Shown here: piece by piece, positions 1 to 10,201 of the stretch
Position numbering within the stretch: position 1 is the first letter of the stretch
How the letters are laid out: the number at the start of each line of letters is the position of its first letter
Translations under genes and position numbers: made by a program
Source: Scheffersomyces stipitis CBS 6054
Taxonomy: Eukaryota; Ascomycota; Pichiomycetes; Serinales; Debaryomycetaceae
NCBI RefSeq assembly: GCF_000209165.1
Contig: NC_009047.1
Location: forward strand, 744,001-808,000
Direction of reading: 5' to 3'
DNA: 64,000 nt
The notes under the pieces: generated by a model
The model's input: only the letters and a program-made list of their open reading frames with translations
Told to the model about the DNA's origin: nothing
Databases searched by the model: none

Positions 1-1
1 C

Positions 2-1165
2 CGCCAGGGCATCCCAGCAGAATGGAGAGGCTCGGCGTGGTTTTTCTATGCGGGAGGATATGATAAGCTAAACAAGCACGTAGGTGTATACTCCAAGATT
101 GTTCGTGACACAAAAGATATCCAGAATAAAGATACAGAGGTTATAGAGAGAGATTTAAACAGAACGTTTCCGGACAACATATACTTCAACAGCCATATTG
201 GTACTGATGCCAACACTTCAGTGACTACGTTGGGAACAGAAAATCTGAGATCGTCAGAAACAGCTATGGTAAAAACGCTCCGTAGAGTACTTGTAGCATT
301 TGCCCATTACCAACCACAGATTGGCTACTGTCAATCGCTTAATTTTCTTGCGGGTTTGCTTCTCTTGTTCATGGAAGAAGAGAGAGCCTTCTGGATGTTG
401 GTAATCTTGACTGAGAGAATTATTCCCAAGGTTCATTCTGCTAACCTTGAAGGGGTACACACAGACCAAGGTGTGCTTATGCTCTGTGTAAAAGAATACA
501 TTCCACAACTCTGGGCCATATTGGGTAAGAACTTTGAAGGAGAATCACTCTCTGAGGACAAAATACTTACCAGATTGCCTCCTGTTACGCTTGTGACATC
601 TTCATGGTTCATGTCTGTGTTTGTGGGCAACTTGCCTATAGAGACTACCTTGCGAGTCTGGGATATCTTGTGGTACGAAGGCTCCAAGACCATTTTCAGA
701 ATCTCACTAACTATATGCAAAATGTGTCTTGAGGACCCTGAATTCCAGAATTCCAGAAGCTCTAAAGGTAGTGGTGAAATGGACCAAATCGAACTTTTCC
801 AGTTCATGCAGAACTACCCCAAGACGATACTAGAACCCAACGTACTAATAGACAACTGTTTTAAAAAGATCGGCGGGTATGGATTTGGGTCACTTTCACA
901 AGATGAAATCAACAAATGCAGAGAATTTGTTTCTAAACAGAGAGCCAAACTAAACTACAAGAAATCCAATATCACTGCTGAAATGACCGAGGAAGAGCGC
1001 CAGGCTTTAATTTCCAGTTCTGACAGCACTTTTGGCGCGGAGGACCAGTCTATACACGATGTGTACGGCTTCCATCGTTCGATCATGAGTGGAGTAGTGT
1101 GGAATAAGAGCATAAGCAACAAAATGAAGCGTAGGTTTGTCAGGCGTACGAGCAGCAGATCGTAA
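2..1165 (+). CDS. MSB3: TBC-domain Rab GTPase-activating protein, Msb3/Gyp3-like (5' end outside window)
   Basis: This is the C-terminal part of a Rab-GAP of the TBC family, which stimulates GTP hydrolysis on Rab GTPases (Sec4 and Ypt51-type in yeast) in exocytosis, polarity and vacuole fusion. The frame is open from base 2, so the gene begins left of the window. The visible protein carries the TBC signatures in order: an IPAEWRGSAW box right at the edge, the arginine-finger region IERDLNRTFPDN (near base 148), and the glutamine-finger box YCQSLNFLAG (near base 328). A typical TBC helix follows (WFMSVFVGNLPIETTLRVWD). The wording of the first box fits Msb3/Msb4 better than other Gyp proteins, but this is from memory of the family. 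The C-terminal tail is basic (ending RRFVRRTSSRS). It is convergent with FOL1. Confidence 0.85.
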   Translation, partial: RQGIPAEWRGSAWFFYAGGYDKLNKHVGVYSKIVRDTKDIQNKDTEVIERDLNRTFPDNIYFNSHIGTDANTSVTTLGTENLRSSETAMVKTLRRVLVAFAHYQPQIGYCQSLNFLAGLLLLFMEEERAFWMLVILTERIIPKVHSANLEGVHTDQGVLMLCVKEYIPQLWAILGKNFEGESLSEDKILTRLPPVTLVTSSWFMSVFVGNLPIETTLRVWDILWYEGSKTIFRISLTICKMCLEDPEFQNSRSSKGSGEMDQIELFQFMQNYPKTILEPNVLIDNCFKKIGGYGFGSLSQDEINKCREFVSKQRAKLNYKKSNITAEMTEEERQALISSSDSTFGAEDQSIHDVYGFHRSIMSGVVWNKSISNKMKRRFVRRTSSRS

Positions 1166-1958
1166 AATAGATACAAACTTGAAGCACTTGCAATGATATG
1201 TAGAAATAGGTAGTCTCACTAGGTGCAACAGTAGCATAAGCAACTGAAGCACGCTTACTAAGAAGTGCCTTAATCAACGACATTTTTGCTCCTGAACATG
1301 TTGAAATGTTCAACAGTACATACAGTTGCAATGCAGTGTTTTACTTTGGTAAGAGAGGTTTCAGGCTGCAACATCTAACCAGATGTCACTAGCCAGCCTC
1401 AAAACTCGCTTTGCGCAAATCTATAAATATGGCCTACACCCCCTATTTGTAATGCAGTTCCAGTTTCATTGCAGACACTGGACGAGACACAGTGTGAGTT
1501 GAAATGTAGGTTTTGCAGATAGCACCATATGGGGATGTAGCTGTTTTGGCCAGGAGCATATTTCAGTTGACGGACATATAGCCGTCCTGCAACTACTACA
1601 GTCCCATTTGCAATTCTATTCCCCGATTTGGATAATTTGTTGATGTGGATAATGTATGCAGCTCGCCAGCTAGCCTATATGACACCAGCATTTATTCTTG
1701 TCATTTCATATGGCGAGATAAGGGTTGAACAATTGTTATATCGGTTTGCATTTGTCCTATCAAATTATATAGCTGTTTCAGATTATTTCGTAGATAAGTT
1801 ATTTGCTAGACAATGGAATTATTTGGTACTATAAAGTCACCAGTTCTAATATCGAGACATCCGTCAACTAGATATCACCAAGGTACGATTATATAGTGGC
1901 ATTCTGGACTATCTAGTCGCTCCGTTGCTCCATTCGTCACGGTAGCCACAGTAGGCTA
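1166..1958. other. Convergent intergenic region, MSB3-like / FOL1
   Basis: These 793 bases separate two genes that end towards each other, so they should hold two 3' UTRs and terminators. The only reading frame of note (68 codons from 1628) starts at TTG and resembles nothing. I see no RNA gene or repeat. Confidence 0.7.
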
Positions 1959-4370
1959 TTACGATTTCTTGTACAGATCTCTGTAGATAGCGTCTCCCGT
2001 TAACACAGCTTCCTTTATATCCTTGACATCATGTACACGGACAATATCAGTTTTCTGCTGTATGCATGCTATAACTGAAGCTGCAGTAGCGACCATACGC
2101 TTGGAAGCCTCAGGTTGATTGACAATGGAGCCCAAGAATTTTTTACGAGACGTACCCAACAAAGTAGCTAGGCCATTGAAACTGACATACATATGTTTGA
2201 TACCATTGCTAGCATTACGGTGATTGCTATCGCTGATATCGACGTTCACTTGTACCGAGTACTGCTTGAAAAGAGAAGCGTGCTTGATGAGTTGTAGATT
2301 CTGCGATAAGTCTTTGGCAAAGCCGATTCCGGGGTCGACAATGATCTGCCATTTTCTCACACCTCTGTCGAACGCCTTGAGCATCTGCAAGCTGAGTTCG
2401 CGGGAAACTCCGTTGATAAGGTTATTCACTTCGGGCGTCAAATCTAACTCCTGATGGCCCAAAATGGGATCCACTAGATATTCGATGATGTCATCGTTAG
2501 TGTTGGACTCGTAATTCGTAAGCTTACTCATCGTAGCAGCCGTACCCCGGGTGTGGTTCATAATGTAAGGACAGCCATATTTTGCTACTACATCAAATAT
2601 AGCTTCCTCATATAAGCCCATTGAAATGTCGTTGATGATGTCGGCACCAGCTTTCAAACACTCTTCTGCCACTTTGGCTCTGTAAGTGTCTACAGAAATT
2701 AAACAAGACGACAATTGTTTATCTGATGAAGCTCTTATAGCCTTTACAAGAGGCACCACTCTCCGCAACTCTTCTTCTTCAGTAGGTTCCTTACTGCCAG
2801 GTCTAGTAGAGACACCCCCTATATCCAAGATATGTGCACCATCGCCAATGAGACTCTTTGCTGTCTTCAAGACCTCGTCTACAGATTTGGAAAAGTTCAC
2901 ACCTCCGTCACTAAACGAGTCTGGTGTTATGTTCACAATTCCCATTATTAAAGTGGAGTGCAGATTCTTCAACTGGTCAAACTTCAAGATAGTGTCCTTG
3001 TTATCGAGTCGCGGAACCGGAATTAACTGCAACAAATCCGATGACTCTTGGACAGACTCGTTGGGCTTACTCAAGAGAAGCTGCAGAAGATGGTTATGGA
3101 TAGGCTCAGCACTGACTGGGTGAATATGGTCTGGAGGTAATAATTCACAGATGGGCTGCAACACAAACGTCCTTTCCAACATCAACTTATGAGGAATAAT
3201 TAGGTCTTCGTGGTTAACACTGATATCGTCGTAGAGTATTATATCCAAATCTATAGAACGAGGACCATTGTCGAACTCTTTCTTTCGGTTGATGTCTTCG
3301 TACTCTATCTTCTTAAGTATGGCCAACAAGTCGTGTGGGCTTTTGTTCTTAAAAGTCACCTTCACAGCTCCATTGTAGAAGTCTGGCTGGTCCAAGTAGT
3401 ACATAGGCTTGGAAATATATAACGACGAAGTGGACTGAACCTTTACACCATATTTTTCCAACAATTTCAAAGCTGTCTGGATATTTTCTACCTGGCAACC
3501 TTCATTGGATCCAAATGCTATATATGCTACGTGCTCTTCGTTAGCTTGACTCTCGGCATCTTCAGCAGCAGTGGGAAGATTGAACTTTTCTGAAGGGTGC
3601 AAATGAGTGGAAAATCCATCTGACTTAGGAATTGGTTCTACACCCTCAAAAGAAGCCTTGGTCATCAAGGAAGACACTCCAACTCCTTCGGTATAGCTGA
3701 TGGCATTGGGTTTGGTTACTTTAGCAAATACAGAGGTTACACCTTTTTGGTGGTTCTGGAAGATCAACTGACCAATTTTCATCACCAATGCTTCTACAGT
3801 CTTGAAGTTCGACAGCTCTACATAGGAAACAACATCATCTATGATCTCATGTATAGACACGTCTGATTCCTTGTGCAACTTGAGTTGCAAATCTATATCT
3901 ACAATCTGTCTCTGGAATCGTTCAAATGTAAAAACACCAATGATTGTAAGCAAACGTAAACCTCTGACGGCGATTTCATCAGGAATTGGTTCAGAATCAG
4001 TTTTAGAACGGCTCAACCTGTACTCAACACTGTCAGCTCTGATCTCAGACTTGACACTTTTGACTACAACTTCAGCTTTGGATCCTCCTCCTTTCTTCTG
4101 ATCTAGAACAATTTCACTTACAGATTCAGCGATGTTCCCTAAGGACTTGAAGTTTCTGTGTTCGTTGGCTTTCATGAATTCAGAGATGTTTCTGGAAATC
4201 ACAGCATAGTTCAACGAGTACTTCAAGTTGTCAGTCACAGACGCTTGGTGAAAATCGGTATCTAGACTAACAGAAATAGTTATCGGTTGGGGTGAAGGTC
4301 TGTTCCATGCGTCCTTGCCGGTTATGGCTGTAGCAGCGATATCTTTGGCAAAGACTTTGTCGTTGAGCAT
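1959..4370 (-). CDS. FOL1: Trifunctional folate synthesis protein (dihydroneopterin aldolase, HPPK, dihydropteroate synthase)
   Basis: One polypeptide carries three consecutive steps of folate synthesis. Residues about 1-265 are two tandem dihydroneopterin aldolase modules. The pyrophosphokinase (HPPK) domain begins near residue 285 with YIAFGSNEG and contains GPRSIDLDIILYDD. Dihydropteroate synthase occupies roughly 475 to the end, with MGIVNITPDSFSDGG, DIGGVSTRPGS, VDPGIGFAKD and GTSRKKFLG. The longest frame extends 26 codons further to a GTG at 4448 and stops at a TGA just beyond, with no in-frame ATG. The first ATG is at 4370, giving 803 aa that begin MLNDKVFAKD, which fits the start of the aldolase domain. 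The S. cerevisiae enzyme is mitochondrial; here a clear presequence is not seen from this start. It lies downstream of the RTC4-like gene on the same strand. Confidence 0.95.
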   Translation of the reverse strand: MLNDKVFAKDIAATAITGKDAWNRPSPQPITISVSLDTDFHQASVTDNLKYSLNYAVISRNISEFMKANEHRNFKSLGNIAESVSEIVLDQKKGGGSKAEVVVKSVKSEIRADSVEYRLSRSKTDSEPIPDEIAVRGLRLLTIIGVFTFERFQRQIVDIDLQLKLHKESDVSIHEIIDDVVSYVELSNFKTVEALVMKIGQLIFQNHQKGVTSVFAKVTKPNAISYTEGVGVSSLMTKASFEGVEPIPKSDGFSTHLHPSEKFNLPTAAEDAESQANEEHVAYIAFGSNEGCQVENIQTALKLLEKYGVKVQSTSSLYISKPMYYLDQPDFYNGAVKVTFKNKSPHDLLAILKKIEYEDINRKKEFDNGPRSIDLDIILYDDISVNHEDLIIPHKLMLERTFVLQPICELLPPDHIHPVSAEPIHNHLLQLLLSKPNESVQESSDLLQLIPVPRLDNKDTILKFDQLKNLHSTLIMGIVNITPDSFSDGGVNFSKSVDEVLKTAKSLIGDGAHILDIGGVSTRPGSKEPTEEEELRRVVPLVKAIRASSDKQLSSCLISVDTYRAKVAEECLKAGADIINDISMGLYEEAIFDVVAKYGCPYIMNHTRGTAATMSKLTNYESNTNDDIIEYLVDPILGHQELDLTPEVNNLINGVSRELSLQMLKAFDRGVRKWQIIVDPGIGFAKDLSQNLQLIKHASLFKQYSVQVNVDISDSNHRNASNGIKHMYVSFNGLATLLGTSRKKFLGSIVNQPEASKRMVATAASVIACIQQKTDIVRVHDVKDIKEAVLTGDAIYRDLYKKS

Positions 4371-4775
4371 GGGGTAGAAAGTGTGAAAGGATCGGAGTTG
4401 GAACAGCAGGGTCAAAACCCTCTTAGAAAACAACTTTCGTTGGAACACTGCGTCGGTAGATTCTCACTTGGCTGTACTACGGTGTGTCGTCAGCCCCAAT
4501 GGTAGCAATTACTAATACAGCAATAGTGTCGTTTGTAAAATGATTTGCGAACAATTCTGAAAAGTCATTTTTCATTTTCATTGATTGCGAAAAAAACTGA
4601 AGCACAAACAAATTACGATAAACCTTCAGAGTTATAAGCCTACAGACATTTTTATGTTGGCATATAATGAAACGCATGTACTGATGTATAGGTATGCTGT
4701 TATATATAAAAAATTGCTATTGTAAACTATAGTAGAAAATGTGAAAGACATAGCAATTGACATTATCTCGTTCAC
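4371..4775. other. FOL1 promoter / RTC4-like 3' region
   Basis: About 405 bases between two minus-strand genes. It includes a TATATATAAA stretch near 4700 and AT-rich sequence, as expected for a terminator followed by a promoter. No further gene is visible. Confidence 0.6.
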
Positions 4776-6005
4776 TTACTCAGATTCAGGATCAGAGTCA
4801 GAATCGCTATCTACCAATTGATCAAGGAAGTCTCGTGTGCCTTGACTTTTGGCACTGGGTATTTCCTCCTCCTGTTCTTTCTCTTCCATATGTTCGTTTA
4901 CCTTAGATACAATATCAATTTGTTTCATAAACTTTTTCGACTGTTTCAGCACCAATTCGTCTGCCTGTAGATCGTCTTCTATTTCAGTAGCATCTGCGAT
5001 AACTTTGCCATACTCAACACTTTCCATCACTATCCTCTCAGCACTGTCAAAATCGCACAGCAAGTCTTCCATAGCCATTCTTATGATGACTTCGTTTGCT
5101 AGAACATGTGTTGCAAAGCCTGACGTCGTCCAATAGGAAACGGTTTTGTTTCTATGCGCCGCTCTTAGTTCCTTGGCCAATTTTACACTAATACTGTTTC
5201 CTATCAACAGCTGTCTCTTGAAGCCATAATAGCCTCCACAGAACTTGTCCCAATTTATCTGCCATTTTTCTGTAGCTGAAAGTGTTTCATGAACAGAACT
5301 GTTTGCCTGATTCTTAGCCAATAAATAATATGCTGACGGTGCTTGTTTACCTTTTAGGATCAAAGGTAGCACATCAAAATATTTATCTGCTCTCCTCATC
5401 AACTCTTTTCGCGACCTTATAGGCGACGGAAATGCGTACTTCTTGAATTTGTCTATAACAGCATCTGTCTTTGACTCCTGATGCTCTTTCATGACTTGCA
5501 ACACGTTTCCATTGGCTATTTTCAAAGCAAACGAATCAGAGACAGATGGGACTCTGTCTGTATTCTCATCTTCCACAACTTGTATAAGTCCTTCTACTTC
5601 GTCAGAATAATCATGAGATTTTTGTATGTTTTGAGTTTTTCCAATGTCTTCCAAATCTATGAGTCCAGCATCAAAGTCGTCTATGTCCAGATCTGACCTC
5701 AATTCATTATCGTATTTTGAGTAAATGCTAGAATTCGTTTCACCTTCTAAATCCAAAAAACTGGAACTGTCTCGTGTTCGAAGAATCGGGTCAGACTTTT
5801 TAGAAATATGAATATATGGTTTCTTGGCTGTGTTTCGCCTTTTGTAGGTTTTTACATTGATATGGTCTGGTCTAGATTCAAACAATTGTTGTGAATGTGT
5901 GGCTATTCTAGTGGGAGACTCGTTTTCAGGTGGAGAAATCCTGCTACCTTGGTTAGGACTACTATTTCGCTTGAGACTGCCATATTTTCGTTTGCTTTCA
6001 AACAT
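4776..6005 (-). CDS. RTC4: RTC4-like protein (restriction of telomere capping 4 family)
   Basis: A 409-aa protein starting at an ATG at 6005. The N-terminal 160 residues are basic, Ser-rich and low in complexity, with nuclear-localisation-like stretches (KTYKRRNTAKK). Residues about 190-350 form the conserved part, including FCGGYYGFKRQLLIGNSIS and NEVIIRMAMEDLLCDFDSAE, which I recognise as resembling the RTC4 domain. The C-terminus is acidic (ending DSDSDSDPESE). In S. cerevisiae, RTC4 came from a screen for suppressors of cdc13-1; its molecular role is poorly known. The assignment rests on recalled motif similarity, so an unrelated fungal nuclear protein remains possible. Three GCGACAT motifs lie just upstream. 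Confidence 0.62.
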   Translation of the reverse strand: MFESKRKYGSLKRNSSPNQGSRISPPENESPTRIATHSQQLFESRPDHINVKTYKRRNTAKKPYIHISKKSDPILRTRDSSSFLDLEGETNSSIYSKYDNELRSDLDIDDFDAGLIDLEDIGKTQNIQKSHDYSDEVEGLIQVVEDENTDRVPSVSDSFALKIANGNVLQVMKEHQESKTDAVIDKFKKYAFPSPIRSRKELMRRADKYFDVLPLILKGKQAPSAYYLLAKNQANSSVHETLSATEKWQINWDKFCGGYYGFKRQLLIGNSISVKLAKELRAAHRNKTVSYWTTSGFATHVLANEVIIRMAMEDLLCDFDSAERIVMESVEYGKVIADATEIEDDLQADELVLKQSKKFMKQIDIVSKVNEHMEEKEQEEEIPSAKSQGTRDFLDQLVDSDSDSDPESE

Positions 6006-6380
6006 TGTGGCTAGTTCAGTAGGAGTGAATTGAACATTTTCATGGTTCTGAATTGAAATCTAGTTGCAATCATTTCTACCACGCGACATTTATTGATCTG
6101 TTTTTAATGCGACATCAAGATAACTATTTTACGCGACATTACTTCAATAAAGCAGTAATTACAAGCTTGTATTAATGTTGTTTCTATAGGATTTGCTTAC
6201 AATGACTCTAAGTTTTTCTACCAGATATGGTTCTATCACTTTTACCTACTAACTTCTTTCTATTTCATACATGTTTATTTGCTATTCATTCATATACAAT
6301 TTACTTCGTGTGCCTTACAAATGGTTGCGAAAAATGATACTTCTTTTTAATGTCTATTTATACAGACTATTTTAGTATAG
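6006..6380. other. RTC4-like promoter and NRD1 3' region
   Basis: About 375 bases between two minus-strand genes. The notable content is three copies of GCGACAT in the same orientation at 6083-6089, 6109-6115 and 6133-6139, lying 78 to 134 bases upstream of the RTC4-like start. Confidence 0.65.
6083..6139 (+). promoter_or_regulatory. Three regularly spaced GCGACAT motifs
   Basis: GCGACAT occurs at 6083, 6109 and 6133, spaced 26 and 24 bases, all in one orientation, upstream of the RTC4-like gene. The same heptamer recurs in other promoters of this window. A transcription-factor site is inferred; I cannot name the factor. Confidence 0.5.
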
Positions 6381-8321
6381 CTATTGCTGGTTTCCACCTT
6401 GTTGGAACAAGTTAGCTAAAGTGGCACTCAAGTTGGGGTTGCCACCTTGCTGTTGTAAGTTGTTTAAAAAATCGGGAAATCCCTGTCCCTGTGGCTGTGA
6501 AGGTTGGTTAAATCCTTGAGGTGGACGGGATTGCGATTGCGAATCTGACTCAGAGTTGGCAAACAACCCAGATAATGGGTTAACAGATGATTGCGTGAAT
6601 GTGTTGAAGTCTGGCTGAGCTCCGTGAGACATGTGGCCAGCTTGATGTGGAAGCAAAGTAGTTTTGGCATATTCTTCATCTGGCTCACCTGGTCTATTTG
6701 ACTTAGGACCATTCCTGGCAGAATTGGTAGGCATCTTTTTGGACATGGCCTTAGAAGAAATACCAGCACCAATCTCAATATCAGGCTCATCTATAACCAT
6801 ACCGCTCAGCAAAGGTTGACCTCCAGTTCCTCCCCATTGAGCATTGACCACCCATGTCTTGTCTGCATCAGTCAATCTCTGGATAGGAATGATGGAAATA
6901 CCATGTTGGTAGTTGCAACAGTCTCTAGGTCCAAAACCAACACCCCAACGAGTTCTCAAGGGCATAGCATTATCCTTGTTGAATTGTCCAATGACCTGTT
7001 CAGCTTCTCTTCTCGAGTAAACCTTGACGAAAGCGTGCTTTCTTTCGCTGTTCAAAATAACAGATTGAACTTCAGCGAAAGGACTCAACATGTGAGCTAA
7101 AGCCTGATCGTCCATGTTGCGTGGGACACCACCAATGAATAAAGTTCTAGACAAAACCTTGAAAGAACCCTGAGGCAAAGACTGGTCGAAACCAACATTT
7201 CTAGGACGATAATGAGGAGTTCCTGGAACGTTAAGATCACCTCCTGTGCTGAGCCCACCAGGACCACCGTAGCCTCCTTGAGGTCCACCAAAGCCTCCCT
7301 GAGGTCCTCCATAGCCTCCTTGAGGTCCTCCAAAGTTACCTGGACCACTACGATTATAGCTCATTGATTCGTGTTGTCTAGGAGGAGATCTGACTCCTCC
7401 GTATCTGTTACCTGGAGGAGATCTAGATCTGTTTCTACGAGAGTAGCCATTATCTTGCTCACGTCTGCGTCTATCTGATCCATAGTCGTTTCTAGGAGGT
7501 TGTTGGGGAATCAGAGGAATGTTCGGAGGAGGTGCAGATCCGGAGCCTCCTTGTTGCATTTGTTGCAACATATTGAAGATCAACTGTTCGTTTCCTCCCT
7601 GACCTTGCTGCGGACGGGGAGCAAAATTTGGTTGTGATGCACCTTGAGGAGCAGAGAGAGCTGATAATTGCGATAAGATTGTGTTGGCCTTGTTTTCAGC
7701 GGGCTGAGTATTCTGCGAACCTGGAGAGCTAGTTTTGGCCAAAGAGGCAAGAGCCAGTAAAATACTGGTCGAATCTGTCTTTTCAGCAGTTGCAGAAGTT
7801 GCCTCGCCAGTTGGCTTAGCAATTTCTCCCGCAGCTCTTGGAGGAGAGCCAGGAGGAGTAGTAGAAGTAAAGTGCTTTTGTCTAATTCTGACAATGATGT
7901 CATGGCTGAAAGTTTCAGCTCTTTCCCAGATATCTACTAACTTGCTGATCTTGATATTCTGAGCCTGAGTAATCAGTAACTCCAATGCGTCGTCAATCAA
8001 CGACTCGATCAATTCACTGATCTTGAATACACCAGAAGCAAAAGTGCCCTCTGGAGCCAGAGACTCGACGACCTGGTTCTGCTTCTTGGCTTCTTCTAAA
8101 TAGGCTCTTACAATGGAATCTACCACATACAAGGTTCCCAATTTATGAGATGATGGAGCTGCTTTACAGTTGGAATATAAGAGAGTGATCAACGAGGACT
8201 CCTGATCAATGTTCTTGACTGCTAATTCTGTCAACTTCTTGATACGAGTACCAGAAACTCCGGGAGCCTTCAAAGTAGGCAACTCCTTCAAAATGGATTC
8301 GAATTCTTCAACGGACGACAT
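6381..8321 (-). CDS. NRD1: Nrd1-type RNA-binding transcription termination factor
   Basis: Nrd1 pairs with Nab3 and Sen1 to terminate short and non-coding RNA polymerase II transcripts and route them to the nuclear exosome. The 646-aa protein starts at ATG 8321. Residues 1-150 form the CTD-interacting domain (start MSSVEEFESILKELPTLKAP) that binds Ser5-phosphorylated Pol II. The middle has Pro/Gln-rich segments, an RS-like patch (RRNRSRSPPGNR) and a Gly-rich array of the unit GGPQGG(Y/F) repeated four times near 7258-7345. An RRM with RTLFIGGVPRN and KHAFVKVYSRREA sits at about 390-460, followed by the Nrd1-specific region (RWGVGFGPRDCCNYQHG). The tail is Gln/Asn-rich. Divergent from MRPL17. 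The leader contains several GTAA motifs, which could allow self-regulation. Confidence 0.93.
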   Translation of the reverse strand: MSSVEEFESILKELPTLKAPGVSGTRIKKLTELAVKNIDQESSLITLLYSNCKAAPSSHKLGTLYVVDSIVRAYLEEAKKQNQVVESLAPEGTFASGVFKISELIESLIDDALELLITQAQNIKISKLVDIWERAETFSHDIIVRIRQKHFTSTTPPGSPPRAAGEIAKPTGEATSATAEKTDSTSILLALASLAKTSSPGSQNTQPAENKANTILSQLSALSAPQGASQPNFAPRPQQGQGGNEQLIFNMLQQMQQGGSGSAPPPNIPLIPQQPPRNDYGSDRRRREQDNGYSRRNRSRSPPGNRYGGVRSPPRQHESMSYNRSGPGNFGGPQGGYGGPQGGFGGPQGGYGGPGGLSTGGDLNVPGTPHYRPRNVGFDQSLPQGSFKVLSRTLFIGGVPRNMDDQALAHMLSPFAEVQSVILNSERKHAFVKVYSRREAEQVIGQFNKDNAMPLRTRWGVGFGPRDCCNYQHGISIIPIQRLTDADKTWVVNAQWGGTGGQPLLSGMVIDEPDIEIGAGISSKAMSKKMPTNSARNGPKSNRPGEPDEEYAKTTLLPHQAGHMSHGAQPDFNTFTQSSVNPLSGLFANSESDSQSQSRPPQGFNQPSQPQGQGFPDFLNNLQQQGGNPNLSATLANLFQQGGNQQ

Positions 8322-9109
8322 GGTTCTTTTTCTCTTACTGTTTTACAACTAGTACAAGTTTTACTTAGTGGGAGGAAGGTTTTCTTTTAGTGATCGACTA
8401 TACGAAATTGCAAAATACGAAAAAGTACACCCCTAAAATCTCTCTCGACTCTTACGATATACGGTTTTTTTGTGGTGATAAAACTGTGAAAAAGTCTGAA
8501 TCCAACGTATTGCCAGTCTAATTCGTATATAATGAAATCTAGTCAAGCAGAAAAAGTTGCGATACAAAGAATAATATATTAATGTCTTACTTGTACTTCG
8601 TTAAGCAAAAATACTACTAGATTAATTATAGTCACGGAAGCCGAAAAAAGGGTAAATTGAAAGGCGAAAAATTCTTGTGAGCCCAGAGGGAAATGGGCTA
8701 CTTTTATAGGCTGGCAGTCAATTTGGTTTGCGCACGTTTTTTTGTTTGAGGTTTGAATATGCTGTTTGTTGGTGACGACAATGTGAAAAATCTAAGAATA
8801 CTCACTATTTCTGTAAATATCTCGGTGATTTTCTCGACAAATCTCTGATATAGGTTCACCATGCTATTGTGATATTCAGAACATGTATCTGTTCTTCTGA
8901 TACACTGCTCTGGCTTGGAAGATCTTGTGCCGATTTTCCTATGCGCATGTGCTCTTTGTCACCTGACTATCGCGTGCCATTACTTACTCTACATTCCAGA
9001 ATTTACACGAGCTGAAAAATAGCCGTGAAAAATTTCAATCCAGCTTCCAAGTCTACGACTTTTCATGATTCCAGTTGACTCAATAGCACGTTGATAATTG
9101 TGATTCAAT
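8322..9109. other. Divergent promoter region, NRD1 / MRPL17
   Basis: A 788-base divergent region. On the minus strand there is no ATG for about 540 bases upstream of NRD1. In that stretch GTAA occurs four times (near 8342, 8361, 8451 and 8587, read on the minus strand). No further gene is visible. Confidence 0.65.
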
Positions 9110-9964
9110 ATGAAGAGCGTCTTGGGCAGAAGCTTTACTAGAGCTTATGCTACGCAGAGCTCGACAGCTCCTAAAATCTCGTCGACTCTCTTGCTTCTGA
9201 GAAACCCAGTTGTAACTGCAGACTTAAACCCATTCCAAGCCCAATACTACAAATACCAGAACGAGTTATGGCGCAGATTGATGTGGACCTTCCCCAAGTG
9301 GTTCTATTTCAGAGTCGGAACGATTTCGGAGCAGCGTTTCCGTCAACTTAACAAAGATCCTGTCTCCAACAACCCCGATATAGAGTTTCCTAGAGGTAGA
9401 CCTGAGATCAGACACCAAAGAGATAGACGGTTCAAGCAGGAATTGAGACTTCCAAAGACATATAAGGAAGAAGTTGAAGTGGATGATGCCGGCGAAGATA
9501 CAGGAGCGCCCGGAGCCCCTGCTAATGACGATTTGGCTCGTAAGATTGTACCCAACTCGAGAATAACCAAGGCAGATGAAGCCAACGACAAAACCAGTTT
9601 GGAAAGAAAGTTAAGTAGAACGTTGTATTTGGTGATACGTAACGACAACAACAAGTGGGCTTTGCCCAACTTCGGCGAGAAAACCGAAGAGCTCCAGGCA
9701 TTGCATGATTTGGCTGAGGAAGGGTTGTACAAAATTGGAGGAGAACATATCAACTACTTCAACGTCTCAAATACTCCATGCCACTTATACAATAACGAAG
9801 TCGAAAACAAGAAGGAATATTTCATCAAATCCCACATCTTGTCCGGTGAGTTCGAGCCTCAAGATAAGTCGTTGCAGTATCTCTGGTTAACCAAAGAAGA
9901 GTTGAAGGATCACTTAAATGAGGACTACTATAAAGATATTGCTCATTTGTTGAACGACGTGTGA
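9110..9964 (+). CDS. MRPL17: Mitochondrial large-subunit ribosomal protein mL46 (Mrpl17)
   Basis: A 284-aa protein of the mL46 family, a structural protein of the mitochondrial 54S subunit. The N-terminus is a good mitochondrial targeting sequence (MKSVLGRSFTRAYATQSS). The family core follows, with LNPFQAQYYKYQNELWRRLMWTFPK in pieces near residues 40-65, and the NUDIX-like C-terminal half (residues 160-284) begins LSRTLYLVIRNDNNKWALPNF. The length is close to the S. cerevisiae protein (281 aa, from memory). No intron is needed. It shares its promoter region with NRD1 and is convergent with ERV46 across 237 bases. Confidence 0.9.
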   Translation: MKSVLGRSFTRAYATQSSTAPKISSTLLLLRNPVVTADLNPFQAQYYKYQNELWRRLMWTFPKWFYFRVGTISEQRFRQLNKDPVSNNPDIEFPRGRPEIRHQRDRRFKQELRLPKTYKEEVEVDDAGEDTGAPGAPANDDLARKIVPNSRITKADEANDKTSLERKLSRTLYLVIRNDNNKWALPNFGEKTEELQALHDLAEEGLYKIGGEHINYFNVSNTPCHLYNNEVENKKEYFIKSHILSGEFEPQDKSLQYLWLTKEELKDHLNEDYYKDIAHLLNDV

Positions 9965-10201
9965 ATGAAGCTTGTATATATATTGTAAATACATTCACGT
10001 CAATGCATGCATAGGAGACATAAGGTAGTACAAAATCAGTGTAGCATGAAGTTTCACATAGCTGTGTTGCGAATAGTATACGATCATAAGAAACAAACTA
10101 TACAACAGAGCTCAATGTCTATACAAAATAGTGGATTATTGTTTCATGCATAGTACTAAATTCTTCTAATACATTTCTAGCTATTATACATCTATAAGAC
10201 A

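Noticed and set aside
1..220. Start of the first gene at base 221
   Set aside because: Base 221 is a GTG inside an open frame. The TBC motifs continue upstream to base 2, so the gene is truncated by the window edge and does not start there.
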